Shown one piece after another: positions 61,126 to 64,000 of a stretch of DNA of 64,000 nt (position 1 is the first letter of the stretch; each line of letters begins with the position of its first letter). This DNA comes from Aquabacterium olei. Its GTDB lineage: Bacteria; Pseudomonadota; Gammaproteobacteria; Burkholderiales; Burkholderiaceae_C. The position numbers and the translations under genes were made by a program. Location: NCBI RefSeq assembly GCF_003100395.1, contig NZ_CP029210.1, positions 2,790,001 to 2,854,000 of the forward strand, given 5' to 3'. The notes beneath the pieces were generated by a model that was given only the letters and a program-made list of their open reading frames with translations, searched no databases and had not been told where the DNA came from.

Positions 61126-62517
61126 TCACTCCGCCGGGTCGGCGTCGGCCCCGGCACGGCCATCTCCCAGCATGGCGCGCAACTGGTTCAGCCGGTCGCC
61201 GATCTTGATCTCCAGCCCGCGGTTCACAGGCTGGTAGAAGGGCTGAGGCGCCATGCCATCGGGGAAGTAGCGCTCGCCCGCTGCCACACCTTCCGGCTCG
61301 TCGTGGGCATAGCGGTAGCCATCTCCATGGCCCAGCTGCTTCATCAGTTTGGTCGGCGCATTGCGCAGGTGCATGGGCACCGGGCGGGTGGTGTCCTGCT
61401 TGACCCAGGCGCGCACGGCCTTGTACGCAGCGTAGGCTGCATTGCTCTTGGGGGCGATGGCCAGGTAGATCACGCATTGAGCCAGCGTCAGCTCGCCCTC
61501 GGGTGAGCCCAGTCGCTCGTAGGTCTCTGCGGCATCCAGCGCCATCCGCAGGGCCCGGGGGTCGGCCAGGCCGATGTCTTCGCTCGCCATGCGGATGAGC
61601 CGCCGCACGATGTAGCGCGGGTCGACCCCACCGTCCACCATGCGCACGAACCAGTACAGCGCCGCGTCGGGGTCAGAGCCGCGCACCGATTTGTGCAGGG
61701 CCGAGATCGTGTCGTAGAACTGGTCGCCCCCCTTGTCATAGCGACGCAGCTGCTCGCCCAGGGCCTTCTCGAGCTGCGGTTCGTCGATCTCCTCGACGCC
61801 TTTGAGCATGGCGGCCAGCGTCTCATAGGTGTTGAGCACGCGGCGGGCGTCGCCGTCGGCATAGGCAATGAGGCGGGTGCGGGCTGCCGGGGTCAACCTC
61901 GGGCCTGCGAGCACGGCCTGACCCTTGTCCAGCAGGCTGAGCATCGCGCCCTCGTCCATGGCGCGCAGCACGTGCACGGTGGCGCGAGACAGCAGCGCAG
62001 CGTTGACCTCGAAAGACGGGTTTTCAGTGGTGGCGCCAATGAAGGTGAACAGGCCCGACTCGACGTGAGGCAGAAAGGCGTCCTGCTGCGCCTTGTTGAA
62101 ACGGTGCACCTCGTCCACGAACACGATCGTGCGCCGGCCCAGGCGCCGCACGGCCTGCGCCTGTTCCACCGCCTCACGGATGTCCTTCACCCCGCCGAGC
62201 ACCGCCGAGATGGCGAGGAACTGCGCATCGAACGCACGCGCCATCAAGCGCGCGAGCGTCGTCTTGCCGACCCCGGGCGGGCCCCACAGGATCATGGAGT
62301 GGGGCTGGCCTGACTCGAAGGCCACACGCAGCGGCTGGCCGGGGCCGAGCAGGTGATCCTGACCGACCACGTCGTCGATGGACTGCGGCCGCAGGCGCTC
62401 GGCCAGCGGGGTGCCGACAGGGTGAGTCAGCGGGGCCGCGGGGTCCGGCGCCGGGGTGGCAGCAGGACGGCCTTGGCCACCGGGATCGGGCAGATCGAGT
62501 GAAAGGCTCTCTTGCAT
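61126..62517 (-). CDS. rarA: Replication-associated recombination protein RarA (MgsA)
   Basis: A 463-residue AAA+ ATPase. After a Pro-rich start, LAERLRPQSIDDVVGQDHLL is the family signature; Walker A GPPGVGKTTLA at residues 79-89, Walker B VFVDEVHRFNKAQQD near residue 132, and sensor ATTENPSFEVN follow, with the C-terminal tetramer part. It acts at stalled replication forks. It ends 7 bases past tssL, convergent to it. Confidence 0.94.
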   Translation of the reverse strand: MQESLSLDLPDPGGQGRPAATPAPDPAAPLTHPVGTPLAERLRPQSIDDVVGQDHLLGPGQPLRVAFESGQPHSMILWGPPGVGKTTLARLMARAFDAQFLAISAVLGGVKDIREAVEQAQAVRRLGRRTIVFVDEVHRFNKAQQDAFLPHVESGLFTFIGATTENPSFEVNAALLSRATVHVLRAMDEGAMLSLLDKGQAVLAGPRLTPAARTRLIAYADGDARRVLNTYETLAAMLKGVEEIDEPQLEKALGEQLRRYDKGGDQFYDTISALHKSVRGSDPDAALYWFVRMVDGGVDPRYIVRRLIRMASEDIGLADPRALRMALDAAETYERLGSPEGELTLAQCVIYLAIAPKSNAAYAAYKAVRAWVKQDTTRPVPMHLRNAPTKLMKQLGHGDGYRYAHDEPEGVAAGERYFPDGMAPQPFYQPVNRGLEIKIGDRLNQLRAMLGDGRAGADADPAE

Positions 62518-62995
62518 GACGGAATTGTCGCAGGCCGCCCAACCGCGCAGACAGGAGGGGGACTGGACAAACCCTCGTTACGGTGCCACAATTGCTGATT
62601 CTTCGTTGCGTTCGCCTGTCAGGGCTGCCAATGAAGGATCTGAGTACATCCCCTCTGACCTTTTTCAAGCCGGGCACACACCGTCGGGTGTCTGCCAGTC
62701 AAGGTAGCCGGGTCGTGCGGCGTCTGCTTCACCCGAAGCGACCACTCTGCGGAGTGCACGGACCACAGCTTCAGCACACGTGTCTTGAGTTCCGGTTGGC
62801 GGCGATGCCGTCGCTTTCAAACCGACTCACCGTGACCCGTCACGCGCTGCATGCGCCTGTCACGAAGTACGGACACGAATCCCAGCGACCCACCCCGGGC
62901 CAGGCCCGTCGACCCGCGATCGGGTCGCATCCTGGCTTGCGCGACATGCTGCCCATCGGGCCGCAGGTTGTGCCTTGCATTGCTTGAAAGAATCC
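62518..62995 (+). promoter_or_regulatory. 478-base gene-free leader region of the DEAD-box helicase
   Basis: Between divergent rarA and helicase genes. No convincing coding region is seen; a 134-codon opening at 62583-62987 has no protein-like pattern. It holds several short inverted repeats able to form hairpins: CACTC/GAGTG at 62743-62756, GCGGCG/CGTCGC at 62799-62814, CGTGAC/GTCACG at 62831-62844, GCGC/GCGC at 62844-62856, and CGACCC/GGGTCG at 62910-62927. A long structured 5' untranslated region is likely; promoter not identified. Confidence 0.5.
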
Positions 62996-64000
62996 ATGTC
63001 CCAAGATCAAACAAACCTGAACAGCGTTGACTCGCAGCTCGAAGCCCTCGCTCGCCGCATCGAAAGCGATTTCGGCGTCGAGCCGCAGGCTGACGCCGTC
63101 GAGACGCCGGAAGGCCCGACCTTTGCCGACCTCGGCCTGAGCCCGCACCTGGTGCACGCCCTGGCCGATTCGGGCTACACCCAGCCGACCAGCGTGCAGG
63201 TGCAGGCCATTCCGGCCGCTCTGGACGGTGCCGACCTGCGTGTGGCTTCGAGCACGGGCTCGGGCAAGACCGCTGCCTTCATGCTGCCGGCGCTGGAGCG
63301 CATCGTGGCCGCCCGTGGCGACAACGCGAAGCGCCGCGAAAAGGGCAAGGTCCACGGTCCGCGCGTGCTGGTGCTCGCCCCGACCCGCGAACTGGCCCTG
63401 CAAGTGGCCAAGGCCGCGACCACCTATGGTCGCCACCTGCAAGGCCTGCGTGTGGCCACCGTGGTGGGCGGCGTGCCGTACGGCGCCCAGCTCAAGGCCC
63501 TCAAGGGGCCGCTGGATGTGCTGATTGCCACCCCTGGCCGTCTGCTGGACCACCTGGGCACCGGCGCCGCCATCCTGTCCAACCTGGAAGTGCTGGTGCT
63601 GGACGAGGCCGACCGCATGCTGGACATGGGCTTCATCGAAGACATCGAACAGATCGCGGCCGCCACCCCGGCAGAGCGCCAGACGCTGATGTTCTCGGCG
63701 ACCTTTGCCGGTCACGTGGGCCAGCTGGCACAGCGCCTGACGCGCGATGCCCTGAGCATCGAAGTGGCCTCGCACACCGACAGCCATGACAACATCGAAC
63801 AGCGTCTGCACCTGGCTGACTCGCTGGGTCACAAGAACGACCTGCTGGACAAGTTGCTGACCGCCCGCGAAGTGGACCAGGCCGTGATCTTCACGAGCAC
63901 CCAGCGCGACGCCGACATCCTGGCCGACCGCCTGGCCGACATGGGCCACGCCGTGGCCGCGCTGCACGGTGGCATGCCGCAAGGCCGCCGCAACCGCGTG
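62996..64000 (+). CDS. DEAD-box RNA helicase (3' end cut by window edge)
   Basis: 335 codons of an RNA helicase that runs off the window. The motifs are in order: the Q motif region with F43 and Q68, motif I ASSTGSGKT at residues 84-92, PTRELALQ, TPGRLLDHL, motif II DEAD at residues 203-206, SATF, and AVIFTSTQRDADILADRL opening the second domain. The N-terminal 40 residues are acidic. RhlE-like by sequence. The long leader before it suggests RNA-level control. The C-terminus, which decides the subfamily, is missing. Confidence 0.93.
   Translation, partial: MSQDQTNLNSVDSQLEALARRIESDFGVEPQADAVETPEGPTFADLGLSPHLVHALADSGYTQPTSVQVQAIPAALDGADLRVASSTGSGKTAAFMLPALERIVAARGDNAKRREKGKVHGPRVLVLAPTRELALQVAKAATTYGRHLQGLRVATVVGGVPYGAQLKALKGPLDVLIATPGRLLDHLGTGAAILSNLEVLVLDEADRMLDMGFIEDIEQIAAATPAERQTLMFSATFAGHVGQLAQRLTRDALSIEVASHTDSHDNIEQRLHLADSLGHKNDLLDKLLTAREVDQAVIFTSTQRDADILADRLADMGHAVAALHGGMPQGRRNRV

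Noticed and set aside
62583..62987. Possible 134-codon gene before the DEAD-box helicase.
   Set aside because: No protein-like composition, no ribosome site; the area is better seen as a leader with hairpins.

Overview
The window is high-GC DNA packed with genes on both strands and looks like a chromosome segment of a betaproteobacterium, most likely order Burkholderiales. The basis is protein character (NudB-EEP-ClsB run, ZapA followed by 6S RNA, HoxFUYHW, split type VI secretion cluster) and codon use; no rRNA or marker gene allows a closer placement. I see no insertion sequence, integrase, prophage or CRISPR array. Both ends cut genes: an RND adaptor on the left and a DEAD-box RNA helicase on the right.

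Layout. (1) 1-3908: a heavy-metal RND efflux operon ending with an unusual PII-like protein. (2) 3921-7657: NudB, an endonuclease/exonuclease/phosphatase protein, cardiolipin synthase ClsB and a ligase-associated type exonuclease. (3) 7570-21195, minus strand: a 13-gene cobalamin transport and late-synthesis operon (btuB, cobU, btuF, btuC, btuD, cobB, cobO, cbiB, cobC/D, cobQ, cobT, cobS and an alpha-ribazole phosphatase candidate), read from a B12 riboswitch upstream of btuB. Corrin-ring genes are absent here. (4) 21272-22164: a ZapB-like protein, ZapA, 6S RNA and its terminator. (5) 22201-30448: a degenerate GGDEF protein, a GlxR-type dehydrogenase, tRNA-Ala(CGC), an unknown secreted protein, two DUF2382 stress-type proteins, a 3-methyladenine glycosylase, and a ribbon-helix-helix protein with a PHB-depolymerase-like esterase. 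(6) 30453-37755, minus strand: a second, complete heavy-metal RND operon (CzcI-like, outer-membrane factor, a His-rich membrane protein, adaptor, pump, His-rich periplasmic protein).

(7) 37813-42961: the NAD-reducing [NiFe] hydrogenase hoxF-hoxU-hoxY-hoxH and its protease hoxW, with no hyp maturation genes. (8) 42951-46504: FadH-type 2,4-dienoyl-CoA reductase and a delta3,5-delta2,4-dienoyl-CoA isomerase, divergent from a PadR regulator, with two copies of a 16-bp palindrome between them. This looks like a regulated module for the auxiliary steps of unsaturated fatty acid oxidation. (9) 46531-48367: two adjacent paralogous membrane-anchored proteins of unknown function made of repeating Val/Pro-rich strands, and a small oxidoreductase-like protein. 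(10) 48399-61119: a bidirectional type VI secretion cluster (lipoprotein-tssB-tssC-hcp-tssE-tssF-tssG-tssH one way, tssJ-tssK-tssL the other) without tssM, tssA or vgrG. (11) 61126-64000: RarA and a DEAD-box helicase behind a long leader rich in inverted repeats.

The least explained parts are the repeat-protein pair (46531-48056), the His-rich proteins of the second metal operon, the PII-like protein of the first, and the fadH/padR control region.
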